64,000 bases of DNA from Metarhizium brunneum (lineage: Eukaryota; Ascomycota; Sordariomycetes; Hypocreales; Clavicipitaceae). Shown here one piece after another: positions 34,054 through 46,800 of the stretch. The first letter of the stretch is position 1. Each line of letters begins with the position of its first letter. The stretch lies in NCBI RefSeq assembly GCF_013426205.1, contig NC_089422.1:8335001-8399000 (forward strand). The letters are read 5' to 3'. A program made the translations under genes and the position numbers. Under the pieces are notes generated by a model, which saw nothing but the letters and a program-made list of their open reading frames with translations, made no database searches and was not told the origin of the DNA.

Positions 34054-37000
34054 TGGGAACGGAGCACTGGTGCAGAAGGCCACGGATTCGTTTAACAGCG
34101 ACAAACACACATGCCAACAAACGGCAGCCCTGAAACTTTATTACGTATTCTCTTTCGGCTCCCTCGAGCCATTTCTATTCGAGGATACAAACGGAAACGT
34201 GGCGTACTATTTTTACTGCCAAGGGATTGCGATACACGGGCCATTTGGGTTAGGTCCGTGAGGCGTTCGTGGGGGGAGTTGCTCTTCTCATTTTGTTGTG
34301 TTACAGTTCTTGGCATCGCATACCAGTCGGTAGTCTATTGCTCTGGACCCGGGTTTCGGGTCGCATCTGGGGAAGGATGATGCTGTGTTACGGCCCGATA
34401 TGTTCTGATTGGCGCCGATGGGGATGGATCACATGGAGACTTGAGGCGTTTTCGGAGCCTGTACAAAATATTGTAGGGAAAACAACTTGTTTTGGCATAA
34501 TCGGCGCTCAATAAAAGCAACCGCAATATAACTTTTTTCAAGTTGACACTTCCGGAACCGAGTGATCAGGCATAAAGGACACGGCTATCAAGCTCGGCTA
34601 GCGCTAGCTAGTAGCCTGTAGCCTCGCCTTCTGATGTGACTGCATGGCAATGCCGGCGATGTTGGGCGCGTCAAGGACCAAGCCGGCATTCCTGGGGCCC
34701 ATCCCGTTGCAGTTCTGGGGTTTGTGATTGCCATGTGGTCTGTGCCCGATTGTGCATACGGGGTAGTGATTGTTTGAGCTAGATAGACTAAGAAAAAGGA
34801 ATCCAGAGAGACCATGTTTGCACAGTATCCGTAGATTGGATTGCTAACGGGAAATTGCGACGAGTTGCCAGTTATGGCAATGAGCGACGACTATGATCAT
34901 CGTTTATGTAGGAATGACGAAGAAAGCTTTGACCATGGGTTTATCTGGACTGATCGACGGCTGGATCTGCCGCATCATTAATTTCTGATATTCGGCTGGT
35001 GGTTGCTGAAAGATGTCGTAAAAACGAGAAATACGATTGTCGTCGGAGTTCGTTCTTCAGCTGTCATCAGGCTACAGAGTACTCCGTATTTGCCCAAATA
35101 ACCTGCTAGCCACAATTGACCAAGTATGTCGATACCGGCAGACCGAAGTTGAGACTGGCAGAGATCAAACGTGCACGGAGGACTGCAAGATGGTTATCTT
35201 CTTCGAACAGAATCGGTGGAGTGATGGGGATGATAATATGAGGCTTATGCACTCCGTATGTACGCACAGCGACGCACGTAGGCGGGTTCTCTGCTGCATG
35301 TGAGGTGGTTTAAGCCCGAGCTCCCGCAATCGAGGTCATAGTTGACCCTACATGTATACTCTGTATATCTCTGATAAGATCCGGTCTCTTCAAAAAGAGT
35401 ATTGTAATGAACACGCGGCCGACGAAGTCTTTTGCGAGAGGTAGGGATAAACATTGAAGCTAGCTCATTCTGGTCCTAGCATGTTTATCAGGACAGTAGC
35501 GCCTGCTCAAGCGTGCAGCAGTTGACTGCGGCCTTTCCCGTTCGTTCTTCCTCACGTTTTCTCGCCCCACAATTGCCAACACTCTGGCCTAACAGACATC
35601 TTCATCTCTGCAAGGCCACCAGCTTTCATCAACATCCCAACTGCTGATCACATCTTGATCTCTTTTCCATCGTCAAAATGCCGGGATTGTCGACATGTTG
35701 TGGCCGGCTTTTGAAGACCCCAAGCCCTTGACCCTGGTACTGCCAGCCTATCGTCATGTTTGCCATTTTAGGCTGATTTGGAGAGATTATCCGATAGTAC
35801 ACGGAGGACAACCAGAGGCGCGTAGGACCACAACGAAAGAGGCGTCAAGTGCGAAACGGACAGGTATGGCGCATTGGGAAGGCATAACACGCACAGACGA
35901 ATCGTGTTCAGTGCCAAAAAAACAAAGACACACAGCTGATCACGACATAAGTTATATCAACCTCAGCTGTGAACGTTAATACGAGCAGTATGCCACCCTA
36001 TTCTAGCGAGGTGCCGAGATGTTGCGCTTGCTCTTGCAGTGCTTCATGAGTACTATCTGCTATTACCGCTCTACATTTAGAAACGCGCGAGTGCCAGTAC
36101 CAGGAGAGGATTATACCAACTCGTCATTTGCCGCACAAGAGGAAGGGATCATGAAGCGGCTTGTGCACTGAAACATGCCTCGTGCTTTGGCGTCCCTAAT
36201 GGGCAAGGCCAAGGGCTTCCCAGGCTCTAGGTGTGCGGCCGACACACTCTGCTGCGAGCTACCAAAGTCAGGGCAAGGCTGCCATTCTGAAGCGGGGAGA
36301 GAGGTTTGCTGCTACAGCTATTTACACCCATGAACCACGAGGTCATCGTCTTGGCTTGGAGCTGTGTCGGGTGACTTGGCCGCTATGATCGAGAATCTCG
36401 TCATTGGCATTGTTGGCGTGTTCCTCTTGTCTATTGGGCTAACTCAAGGGCATTATCCCAGTCGGTATATAAGCATCTAGACGCTGGCATCCTTTCATCT
36501 ATCACCAATGTATATCTGGGCTTGTGTTGCCCACTGCACTCGCACCGTCCCATTAACCAATGATGCCGCAGAACACCTCGCTTCCTGGCTGTGTAATGCC
36601 TCTTCCCGTGTCTTTACGCACACCATCACATTGTACCACGACCATGCCATACCATAAACCTCTCGTAATGCGTGATTTTCTGACTGCTAACTCGAGAACT
36701 AGCGATTTGACTCGCCAGTGGTTTTCGTCCATTACCAAAACGGCACTTGGAAGGATCTCGGATACCCGCCGACGAGTAGCCAGGGCCGAAGAGCATCGTG
36801 GAATGGACGGAATGGCAGGCCTTCACTTCTGGCACATGATGAATCGTTGATCCAAAAGGATACAAGGGAAATGGCCAACGCTGGAGCCACTTCGCAAACA
36901 AAGTCGGGAAGTCGGGGCGTTGAGAAAACGCATCAGCCAGCACCCACAGCATCCAGTGAACTATTTCGAGCCAGGGTCGTGCCGAATTGGCTCTGGTTCC

Positions 37001-37756
37001 CTAAAGCTGGAGTTGGCTGCGCCCCCCATGCCGATCGATCCCTGGTGCAAGCACTCCAGATGCTGGTGGCCTGGCTGAACAGAACTCGCAAGCATGGGTC
37101 ACGCCGCATGGGCTTCTACCTGGGCTGGGCCGCAGCCACAATGGAACCAGTCTCGCCCAGTACGACATGCAACAAGGGAAACAATTCATTTTTCGACAGA
37201 ATAACTGACACCCGCCTGTTTCCGGCCGGCCAGGTGTGGGCTCGGAACCCATGTTTTGCGTACCACCACCAACCTGAAATCGCTGCGGCCACAACGTGAG
37301 AAGGCTGGTGGCCCCCATCAGGTTGACATTCACTTATAAGCCAGGGTCGAGATACTTGAACCAGGCTGGCGCTCCTTCATTGCAACCTTTCAACTGCTCC
37401 CTTACTGAAAGCATTGCCCACTCGCTGTACACGGCGGTGAAATAATTCTTTGTGTTTTGTCCATCCCAGGGGGTCGTCCAAACAAGTATCAAAAAGTGTT
37501 GTGCGCCTCGCATGTCTCTCTGTTCTGCTATGCCATGGTCGTTTTGTTCCCTTTGATACTCTAACCGTCTCACTATGTCATATGGCCCTTTGTCAATACC
37601 TCTTCAGTCAAACAGTTGGCAAGCGTTTATGCGCTGGCACTTGGGTTGTTTGTGCATTCACTTCCCTTTTAAATAGCGGTCCCAATATCCTGCCTGTTCT
37701 ACTGCCGTTCTGTTGGTTTCCTCGGGCTACACAAGCAGCAGGCCCGTCTCAGCAAG
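34054..37756. other. Gene-poor region, 3.7 kb
   Basis: No convincing gene on either strand. The longest ORF (36718-37299, plus) starts with GTG and shows no family features. One TACGGAGTA in reverse at 35080-35088, preceded by TACAGAG so that the surroundings are nearly palindromic, and near-copies at about 35260 and 35355. Confidence 0.5.
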
Positions 37757-39850
37757 ATGGAGAGTCCGACGGTTGGCACAATGGGACGTGCGCCAGCGAA
37801 CCAACAACTTGGTTCATCTCCTTCTCGACTTAATCACAGAAGAGCTCAGTCACTTGATGAGTGTCGCTCACTTCGAATGGACTCGAAGAATTCATCACGA
37901 TCACTTTTGTGGCTGCCAAGCGTGAGGCGTCAGCGACCCACCCCCCCCGTCTTCATCCGGAGCGACGATGATAGCGACCGAGCCTTGTCTTCACTCCCTT
38001 CCGCCAAGCTCGGAGTTTCTAAAATCTCGCCAGCGAGATCAGTTCATGCTTATGAGGAATCTAAGGAAGATGCAGTTGGTAAGCGTTCTGCGGATGAGAG
38101 TTCTGTCACCAGAACACGTTGGTCTGAGTTGCCGAGAGCAGAACAGAATCGAGGGCCAACAAGGCGGAATTCACAGCATATTGCCGGACAATATGAACAA
38201 TGCATGGACAAAAGTCGAAAACCCTCTGAACGGTCATTTTCCCCATTCTCTGACTCTGCTGTCACTATGATGCAAGACGGCTGCTTGGAACGTCTGGTTG
38301 TGACTCCCTCGCTAGGCCATCATGACGCCTGGACACAGTCAGTACAGCTCATGATCAAGGAAACAGCAGACGCCTTTGAAGCAGTTCACGAGAATATGGA
38401 CGATACGAGTTTGACGTCATGGTTACACGACTTGCCAGAGACGTCAGAAACGACGGGGGGGCCGGAAACGCCGGCTGATTTTGATGCTCTTCATACCACT
38501 ACTCAACATCACCAAGAAGACAAAACAAGCAATCGACCTACTCTCTCCAAGAGAACTAAATCACCTATAGACAAGCCCCTTCCCCTGTGCCCCGAGACAC
38601 AAACTATGAATTCGCTGAAGAAGGAATCAAAAAAAGTCTCCCAGCCCCGTACTTCGCAGCCAACCAAACCCGCCAGATGGGCGGTATCAAATGGCGTTGC
38701 TCAGCTCTTCTCTGGCACACGCTTCAAGCGCGTACAAGCCGATGAGATGCTGACTCCAGAGAAGCTCGAAGAGGTGCGAGCCAGACGTACACATAAAGAC
38801 CAGCAGCCGTCGTCGTTTGAGGGGCGAGACTCAAGCGATTCGTCTGATAGTGCCTGGTCGCGGCAGACCACGACAAGTTCCGCCAAGAGCAACAAGAACA
38901 ACAGCAACGCAGAGAGGCCATCAGTATTGCCGCTTGACGAAGCTGTTATCCATGCAGACTTTTCCTTACCCAGCATGTCAATGCAAAAGTCTGCCATACC
39001 ACGAGCGCGTCACGAAAGCGACACCATCGTAGTCACAAGTAACGTTTACCCCCTAAACCCGCCTCCTAAGAACCCCCAGAGATTCGTTTTCACGAATACC
39101 AAGGCACGACTTCCGACTATACCAGAAGTCGAATCCGACGACGAGCTTGAGGAGCCAGCGGGCCGGCCGAGTGTTGATCACAGCGTCCGATCTCAAGATA
39201 GTGGTGACTTGGTCTATCTTCCCGGCACGCAGCTGTCTACTGTTAACTCTTCCTTCAAGCACGGTCGAATTGCCTGCCAAATCGCAGATTCATATGTCAA
39301 CTCGGATGAGGAGATGGATGATTCCATCGACAGTGGTGCCTACCAAATAGCTATCCAGGGCCTTACAAGCGGCGACTCGCGAACGGCCACGTATGACGAT
39401 GATGAGAATGACCTGGCTGATGACATGACAGCTTGGTTCTCAACATTTGGCTTTGAAACCCACGGCGAACTCATTCCGGATGGGGCGGCTTCACCATGGA
39501 GTCTCTCATCACACAGCATCACATCTACATCCCCATCTACGGTCAGCGGGGACACAGAGGCTCCCGTCCCAGTTAGTTCCGAAGACGGCTACACATTTGC
39601 AGAGCCCATTCGCTTCTTCCGAAGTCATGCACCTCCAAGAAAGTGGACGCCAGAGGAGGACTCGGCCAAGCACTATACTTTGCGATATCCCCAGGGTCAG
39701 TCATTCAGGCTGAAGTCAGCCCCATTGGTGGTAGGGGACGGCGAGAGAGACTGCGTGTCTGAACAGGTAGCCGAGTCGGCGGACCTGAGTGCAAGCATGA
39801 AGCAAGACATTGCAGCACTTTTGAGATGGATGGCGGCAGGAGGAGAGTAA
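37757..39850 (+). CDS. Unrecognised 697-aa disordered protein, single exon
   Basis: One open frame without obvious introns. Nearly the whole protein is Ser, Thr, Pro, Asp and Glu-rich with short conserved-looking islands: a basic N-terminus (SRLNHRRAQSLDECRSLRM), WAVSNGVAQLFSGTRFKR, LDEAVIHADFSLPSMSM, RFVFTNTKARLPTIPEVESDDE, DDMTAWFSTFGFETHGELI and a C-terminal EPIRFFRSHAPPRKWTPEED...SMKQDIAALLRWMAAGGE. No membrane segment or enzyme motif is seen. The islands suggest a scaffold or regulatory protein with several short binding motifs; the family is unknown to me. CDC26 follows 361 bp downstream on the same strand. Confidence 0.75.
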   Translation: MESPTVGTMGRAPANQQLGSSPSRLNHRRAQSLDECRSLRMDSKNSSRSLLWLPSVRRQRPTPPVFIRSDDDSDRALSSLPSAKLGVSKISPARSVHAYEESKEDAVGKRSADESSVTRTRWSELPRAEQNRGPTRRNSQHIAGQYEQCMDKSRKPSERSFSPFSDSAVTMMQDGCLERLVVTPSLGHHDAWTQSVQLMIKETADAFEAVHENMDDTSLTSWLHDLPETSETTGGPETPADFDALHTTTQHHQEDKTSNRPTLSKRTKSPIDKPLPLCPETQTMNSLKKESKKVSQPRTSQPTKPARWAVSNGVAQLFSGTRFKRVQADEMLTPEKLEEVRARRTHKDQQPSSFEGRDSSDSSDSAWSRQTTTSSAKSNKNNSNAERPSVLPLDEAVIHADFSLPSMSMQKSAIPRARHESDTIVVTSNVYPLNPPPKNPQRFVFTNTKARLPTIPEVESDDELEEPAGRPSVDHSVRSQDSGDLVYLPGTQLSTVNSSFKHGRIACQIADSYVNSDEEMDDSIDSGAYQIAIQGLTSGDSRTATYDDDENDLADDMTAWFSTFGFETHGELIPDGAASPWSLSSHSITSTSPSTVSGDTEAPVPVSSEDGYTFAEPIRFFRSHAPPRKWTPEEDSAKHYTLRYPQGQSFRLKSAPLVVGDGERDCVSEQVAESADLSASMKQDIAALLRWMAAGGE

Positions 39851-40211
39851 TTTTGTAATGATTGTGACAGATGCAACCGTAGGCATGATGTTATTTATGA
39901 TACCAACGATAGAGAAGCAGAAGCATGGATTGAACAAGTAACTATTTGAGCACCAAATGAAGTTGTAGCTCTCAGTTTGTCAAGATCCACTCGGCATGAC
40001 CCGAGACGCCACAGCGCCTCCACGCAACAACCACCTCGCCTGTCCGTAGAGAGGAACCATGACAACAACTCCGACTCTCCACCATCCACCCCCAAGCTTC
40101 AAATTTCCCAACACATTATTCTGATACAGCAACGTCAAATCTCCATCAACCCAAACGGAAATTACCCAAGCCCCTACCACCTCGAGAAAGAAATCCACCC
40201 TCGCGGCCACC
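39851..40211. other. Intergenic
   Basis: 3' region of the disordered-protein gene and C/A-rich promoter and 5' UTR of CDC26. Nothing else seen. Confidence 0.5.
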
Positions 40212-40445
40212 ATGCTCCGCCGACCCCCGACAACGCTCCAAATCACCGCCGAGGACGTAGCCGCCTACGAGGACCGACGCGCAAACGAGGCCCTCGCCGC
40301 GGCGCAACAGGCACGCACCGAAGCACAAGCCTACACTCAGGCGCAGGCACAGGCACAGGCTCAAATGGAGGGCGTGCAAGAGAGCCCCGACGCCGCGGGG
40401 AGGAGAGCGCGCGAGGAGCGGCTGGGCATCACGCGGCGGAGGTGA
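40212..40445 (+). CDS. CDC26: Anaphase-promoting complex subunit CDC26
   Basis: Small subunit that stabilises the TPR subunit Cdc16/APC6 in the APC/C ubiquitin ligase. 77 aa, single exon. The N-terminus MLRRPPTTLQITAEDVAAYEDRR fits the CDC26 signature (MLRR.PT.L.L...D...YE..R), which inserts into the Cdc16 TPR groove. The C-terminal RAREERLGITRR resembles the conserved ERIG end. Between them lies an Ala/Gln stretch with an (AQ)n run, encoded by an imperfect GCACAG repeat, which is expected to be length-variable. The identification rests on these short motifs and on length. Convergent with the next gene, 307 bp away. Confidence 0.78.
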   Translation: MLRRPPTTLQITAEDVAAYEDRRANEALAAAQQARTEAQAYTQAQAQAQAQMEGVQESPDAAGRRAREERLGITRRR

Positions 40446-40752
40446 CGCGGAGGAAGCGCTGCGCTCCAGAGCGGTAGGCATGTCATCATGGCGCGAACGG
40501 CGTTGCGGACTGGTATTGGAAATTGGAAAAGGAAAACAAAAGGTCAAGGCGAAGGAACGGTGACTGCACGCGGGCATGGAGTTCTCAGGCGTCGGGGCTG
40601 ACTTTATGCAACGGATAACAATAAAACATACGCTATTAATCCGCATCTATGCTATGGCTCCGTGACCAAACCATCCAACTAGTAACACAATTACATATAT
40701 AAATATATATATATATATAAATACACGGCGTCGCCATGACAGCCAGTAGTTT
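40446..40752. other. Convergent intergenic region with AT microsatellite
   Basis: Shared 3' region of CDC26 and the Cdc1/Ted1-like gene. Contains an interrupted (TA)n tract at about 40694-40722. Confidence 0.6.
40694..40722. repeat. (TA)n microsatellite
   Basis: ATATATAAATATATATATAT-type tract, interrupted by AAA, in the convergent intergenic region. Confidence 0.75.
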
Positions 40753-42826
40753 TCAGCCCTTCCGTGCCAGATATGCCCAATATAATACCGTCAACCAGGC
40801 CAAGCGCCACGTAGTCGTCCACAACTCCCTCCCTAGTAAGCGCAATTCCCTCCTTCCCCTGTTAGCTTTGCCACCGTCGTAGAAATGGTCATCGAGGGTA
40901 ATACGCGGGCCGCCATTCCCATTGCTCCATCCCCATCGTTGGCCATTTTTACTCTTCTTGGAAGCCCATCTCGCATTTCCGCCGTTTGCCTGGCTCCTAG
41001 CGCCGGATGTGGCTGCCGCTGGTGATCGGAGAGCGCCGTATTCGGGTGGTTCCATCTTCACCTTGTCCTTGTATATAGGTAGCATAGGAGCCGCGTGAGT
41101 CTCGGGTTCGAGGGCAAAGGGTGTGAGGTGGAGGGCGGGAACAAGATATGCTCGGATTAATAGTAGGACGACGGACACGATAATAAAAGTAATGTACTTC
41201 ATGTACGTGTGGTATTGATTCGGAAGTAAGCAGAGATGGGTTTGAATTGTTTTCTCGGGCGAGTTCGGAATAGGTTTGCCATGGGCGTCAATTGGGTTGA
41301 ACAGACTGACCATGACGAATCCCGGGGTTGGCACTCCCATGGCCATGCTGATACTCTTGACGGTAATCTCAGGAACGTTTTCCTGGGCAGAGGAATGCAC
41401 GAGCTCGCAGTAGTCATGGTCATCACCTGAAAATGCGTGTACAACGTTGCCAATCTTCTTAATCAGCTTAACCGAATCTTCGTCGTTCAAAACGTTCTGA
41501 TACTGGTAACCTGCACTGACGCTGATAGCATTGCGATCATCACGAGCGGTGGGATCGACAGTTCCATCCTTTCTCAGGGTCGACTTGCTCGGTGGCCAGT
41601 GTTCGCGGTGAGGACCGCAAGGCGTGCCGGGTTCTCGGTATAGAGGGACGTGGGTAAGCAAAATCGTAGGAAAGTCAGGCGCCCCCTCTCCTGGGTCCAT
41701 TGGTGACCGTGATAAGTCCGCCTCGTTGACGTCCTCAACCTTATGTCGTAACTTCAGCCCCCGGTCCACTCCATGCCAGACTGCTAATTCCTGTTGAGCA
41801 GCTTTTCGCTTGGTCGCCTGGACCTGGTCTAAGAATTCATGGACTGGTCCATATATGGGCTTTAAATCATGCTCATCCTTGTACCGGGAGGTATCTGCAC
41901 TCAGCGAAACCGTATCTACCGACACAATGGTATGATTTCCCACAACGTCAACACGGTTCGTTTCACCGAAAAAAGCACTAAACCTGTCACGAACAGGCAC
42001 CTGAATCTGAGCACCGAAGCCAAGGTCGTGATTCCCAGGTAAACTGGCAACCAGCTTCCTACCCCTCTGATATGGCCCAGGAACACCGCCAGCCTCATTA
42101 AATGGGGCAAAGAAGATGTTGCTGAATCTCTGATACTCTCGAATCCAATAGTCATCATCATATTTGCGATGCCATGTCTTCACCCACTTCTTCTCAGTTG
42201 CGGACCGCTCACCACCCCATTTTGGATCGACAAATTTGGCGCCCTGCCGCGTCTTCCACTCTCGGCCACCGTCGAACAAATCACCCAGGAAGAAGACACT
42301 GTCAGGCTTTAATTGGCGTTGCAATGCGGTATATCCACGTCGCATATAGTTATCCGTCACCAGCACAGTGAGCGGCGACAGAGGCCAGGGTCGACCGGGA
42401 TACGAGTGCGGATCGATAAGTTGGGGATCGGCGACGAAGATGAGGTGATGGGGGTCTGCCTCTTTGGGCTGTAGCAAGGTCCATCAGCTTCATCCACCAA
42501 CAAAACAATAGATGGCATTTCGATAACACAGCAACTTGTCAACGTACCCATTTCTCCCAATTCTCCCAATCGCACTTCGCAACCTTGGAGTCGAACACCC
42601 ATCTTTCACCCCATAGCAAAATCACGACCCAAAACAAGAACAAAAAATGCGGAAAGCTCAATAGCCGCCTCAGGGTTAAATTCCTCCTAATCTGATGCGC
42701 GACGCGCAGTGTAGCCGTCGTAGCCATGCGCCTACCTGGACCGCATATCCAGGCAAGGACGGCTTGGGATGTGGTGCGCGGGCGCCCGTCCTTCAGGGGT
42801 TTGGGCATGACTAGGCGACTGAACAT
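40753..42826 (-). CDS. Cdc1/Ted1-family metallophosphoesterase (GPI-anchor remodelling)
   Basis: ER or Golgi membrane phosphoesterase of the Cdc1/Ted1/PGAP5 group, which removes ethanolamine phosphate from GPI-anchor mannoses. Two exons on the minus strand, 42548-42826 and 40753-42468, with a 79-nt intron (GTACGT...CAG), about 664 aa. Residues about 57-77 form the first membrane segment (SFPHFLFLFWVVILLWGERW). The catalytic domain then shows all metallophosphoesterase blocks: VADPQLID, FFLGDLFDGG, LPGNHDLG, LLTHVPLYR and SGDDHDYC. A second membrane segment follows (YITFIIVSVVLLLIRAYLVPAL), then a basic tail. The start is uncertain: the frame is open to 43417, but I chose the ATG at 42826, which places the first membrane segment at the usual distance. 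Whether it is the Cdc1 or Ted1 orthologue cannot be settled here. Confidence 0.87.
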
Positions 42827-43839
42827 GCTGACGCCATTACCGCTTCGCCGAACAAGCTGGATAGCGTCCGTCAAGGCGTTGAGAAGAGCAGGTTGTGGAT
42901 GGCAAAGCACACGATCGCACGAGCGACTGGTAGGTGTTGGCCGGAGCTGAGTTGATGGGAGGGTAAGCAGGTGGCTACCAGGACGGAACTTGGCGTGAGC
43001 CGCTCGGTGGGTTCGTCTCTGGTGGTTGGTTGTTTGTGGTGTTGGCGTTGGCGTTGGACCGAGCTGGCTAGCCACCCCCCTTTCGCGATCTGATGCACAG
43101 GAAGAAAGAAGAGTAGTCGTACGGAGTATGCAAGTCACAAAAGAGAACTGAACGGTGGCGGACGGGGAACGGAAATAAGAGCCTTCACCAAGAATGCCGT
43201 CAAATATTACCCGGTTGTGAGGAAAAAAGTAAGAAAGGAACAAAGGGAAAGAAAAGGGAAGGAGTGAGTTGGTGGTCTTGCTACATGCCTTGTCGCATGC
43301 TGGGAAGGAGGAAAGAGCGAACTTAGCAGGAAGCGCCAGTCCTACGGTTGACGTCTCAGGTCTAAGGGTCTCACTCAGGTCCCGCCTTTGCTCCTGTTTT
43401 CCCCAATCTTGCTCCATCTAATTCGTATTATTAGCAGCGCTGAACAGTACTCGACATGTAAACTTGATGTGGGGTTGCCAGGCAATAGCGAGAATAACCA
43501 CCTGGGCAGTTACCGCACCAGACATCATTCGCATTCGCCCGGCCACAGCATGATCAACAGTTCAATCACACAATACGACTTTTTCTTATGCTATTGATCC
43601 AAATTCTGTCCCTTGACTCCCTCAACAGTTCTAAAACGAAAACGCCTTCGTATGCAAATATTGCATCGTATGCCACCCAATACTGAGAAAATACGTGCTG
43701 CGCTATTCCAACATCATTTATGTCGTCAAACTTCGTAAACACATGATGCACATCATAAGCTGTACAGTAAGCGCGCCTTTACAAACTCGCTTTCCTTTCT
43801 GTCGCCCTGCTCGTCCTCTCTTCACTTCCCCGTCGGCGC
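42827..43839. other. Intergenic, about 1 kb
   Basis: 5' region of the Cdc1/Ted1-like gene, with a TACGGAGTA copy at 43120-43128, and 3' region of the PhoD-like gene. The open frame to 43417 is most likely 5' UTR. No separate gene seen. Confidence 0.5.
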
Positions 43840-46800
43840 TCATCGCCGTGGTGGGACATCTGAGCTTTCATCGCTCATATAATCCTCATTCTCATCTTCG
43901 CTCTCCTCGCCATCATGCCCGTGTTCTTGTTGCAGCTTGGGCTTCTCGGGCTTCTTGCGGAAGCTCAAAAACCTCTTGAAGCCTGTCGGCTGTTGTGACT
44001 CCTTGGCAGGTTGTTGTAGCTCATCATCTGCTGGATTGTACTCATACTGCAATCGAGGTACCAGCAGTCTATATGGAGCAGTAATACCTGTTGGGTCCCT
44101 GGAATTGACCTCCACATTGAGGCATATGTCCAGACCGCCTTCAAGATCAACCGTAAACCTCTCAGCTTTGCGCAACTGTTTCACTGATAATCCCGTTGGC
44201 GTGCGATGGAATGGGCGGACCATAGAGTCTGGCTCATCATCGCCCCTAGGAGGCCCTGCCAATTGGTTCCCAGTAGTCTGGGTATGTTGTGGTGGTCTAG
44301 CCGTAAAATGCATCTCATCATCATCTGAGAATTCAGAGTGTTCATATGTACCGCCACCGCGTAGCCCTGATGGTCGGACAGCATGTGAAGGGTGATTGTC
44401 AACGAAGTAGCCGTCCTCATCGTCGCTCTCGACACCCCATTGTCCATTGATACCTCCATCATCAGGCCTGCTCTTGCTTCCACGTCGGCCGAGGCCGAAG
44501 AACCCCTTCTTCTTGCCCTCACCACTTCCAAGCGACATTGTACGGGTCAGCTTCGCCGGCCGAGGACCATCAGACGAGTTTCTCCGCGACAAACTGCGGA
44601 ATAAGCCACCCACGCCTCCTGACACTGGAGGTCTATCGCCCCGAACCGAAGTACGTGATCCGTCAAAGCGATTTGATGTTGGCCGTGTTCCACCCCCCAG
44701 AGAGAGTCGTCGAAACAAGCCTCCGGCCCCGCCACCATTGCTATTCACCACCGACGGTGGGCTCGGACTCCTATCATAAGTCGACAAAGGTGGTGTTGGG
44801 GGCGGCGTTCTGCCAGGTGACCAGGAACGAATAGAACACCAGTTTCTGTGTGGCAGGAGGTGTTTATTATTTCGAGGTTTTCCGTCCACCCCATGATGGA
44901 ATAGAGGGACCATGCTCTCATCAGTTTGCTTGTCGAAATGATGCACCTTGTTTCGCTTGTTGAGTACATCTGCCAGTATATCCGACGGCGGGGTATTTGC
45001 GATAGCTGAAGATACAACGTTGATCATGTATCTTGGGTCCTTGTGCTTTGGCAGGCCAAGCTTAGGGTTTGAATAGAACTGACCAATCGCAGCCAAGTGC
45101 ACGTCACCGCTAGAGTGAATGTCAGATTATGATTTTTTATTCTTATGTTTGTTGCGAAAAAACTTACCTCAGGATCGTGATTCGCAATGATTTGTCAATC
45201 GCCAAATCCTGCAGATCCTCCATAATTATGCTTCTCTCGTGTTTGTGGTTCTTTGCAGTCCAATGGTCATTCAAGTCGTCCAAGACCTCTACACCACCAT
45301 CGATATTATTGAGGGCTTTGCCAAACATGCCAGTTCGGCCGAGAGCCTTAACGGGATCCATCAACCGGGATGTCAAACTATGGGCAACGTCAGCCAAGAT
45401 TGCGCAATGGTAAACAACCAGCCCCCCCGGGGAAGAAGCCACTTACATATTCTCTAGCCAGACCAGCCTGGGATATGCGATTGGGACACCCAACAACACC
45501 AGTAAATGCTCGACGTGGCCACGCCGTACCTCAGCATACATTCTATTGATAATCGTCTCCCATGTCTGGTTATTCATCACATCGTGCTCCGTTCTCTCGG
45601 TACGACAGTCCACCGCAAGCAAGGCAACTTTGCCTCCCATGGACACATAAACACTACGACTCAGCTCCTTAATGTATGGTCCTGGTTCTTGACCAAGAAT
45701 CCAGCTGGGCTCTGTATTTTCTGTCTCAGTCAAAACGCTTTGGTGTTGGAAGAGCATATAGTACTTGAAAGCAACTGCTCCCAACCCGGCAAATACCGGT
45801 GACTTCATGTAGTGGTGAGGATAAGAACCATATCCGTCGAAGATATCGTGGTCATCATACATGTTGACCATAGGAATCTGCGATGCTGCCAAGCTGAAAA
45901 GCCCTTGAGAGAACCACATGCAATAGCGCTGTAGATAGAACTCTTCCATCTCATCCTGCATGCTGGCAGTAAATGCAGCCGCATGTTTGTGCTGGGGATG
46001 TCGGATACCAAGCCATTCATCAAACAGGCTACATTCATGAGCAACGGAGTCATTGTAAATTTGGTCACCACCTCCAATCATTACATGGAATGGCTGCGAC
46101 TGGTGTGTGTTCAGAACATCACGCCACATGGGATCAGGGCCGCTCAGATCGTCGGGGTTGGCGCTGGCACTGAATCCATTGCAGCTATGGAACATGATAT
46201 TCATAGCCTGTCCTCGAGGAGGAACCCAGAATGCCATAGAAGGACCTCGGTTGATACGATAAGCGATGCGTTGTTGCTTCTCACGCAATTCAACTTCGAT
46301 GTTGAACCTCCAGAAGGTGTAGCCTCTCTCTGCATGAAGACGAAATCCTCTCACATCCTTGTACTTTTGCAGCTTCTCGCCGTCAGTCAGAATGCGCTTC
46401 TGGCGGCCGGCGAAGGATTGAGGCAGCTCGGTTGTGCCATTTGGAGGGGGGATATCTGGCGGACTCCGTGACTTTTCGTACAGGCCTTCATCTGTTTCAG
46501 TACGAGACAGGTCTCTGGCTTCTTCCAGATGCTCCACCGGGCGTACATAGATAGTTTCGCCTCGACGACCAAGCTTGGGATGTCCTGCAATCGGATCGAC
46601 GTATTCAGGTGGTAAATCCCCATTCACTTGAAGTGGTGGAGGAGGTAGAAGCTGAATGTCCTGTACAAAGAGGCGAAGCATAGGTGCAATATCGTAGGAC
46701 GATTCTAAATCGTGCGTTACAATCATGACGCTTCCTCTCCATATCTCACGATTTGACAGGGCACTATTTTGAGATCGCGTGGGTACCTTCTCCTGACGAA

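Noticed and set aside
36718..37299. 193-residue plus-strand ORF in the gene-poor region
   Set aside because: It starts with GTG, has no family motif, and overlaps equally long ORFs on the other strand. The composition looks like chance.
42539..43417. Long N-terminal extension of the Cdc1/Ted1-like protein
   Set aside because: The frame is open to 43417 but the sequence is Ser/Thr/Pro-rich with no targeting signal. The ATG at 42826 gives the expected topology, so the rest is taken as 5' UTR.
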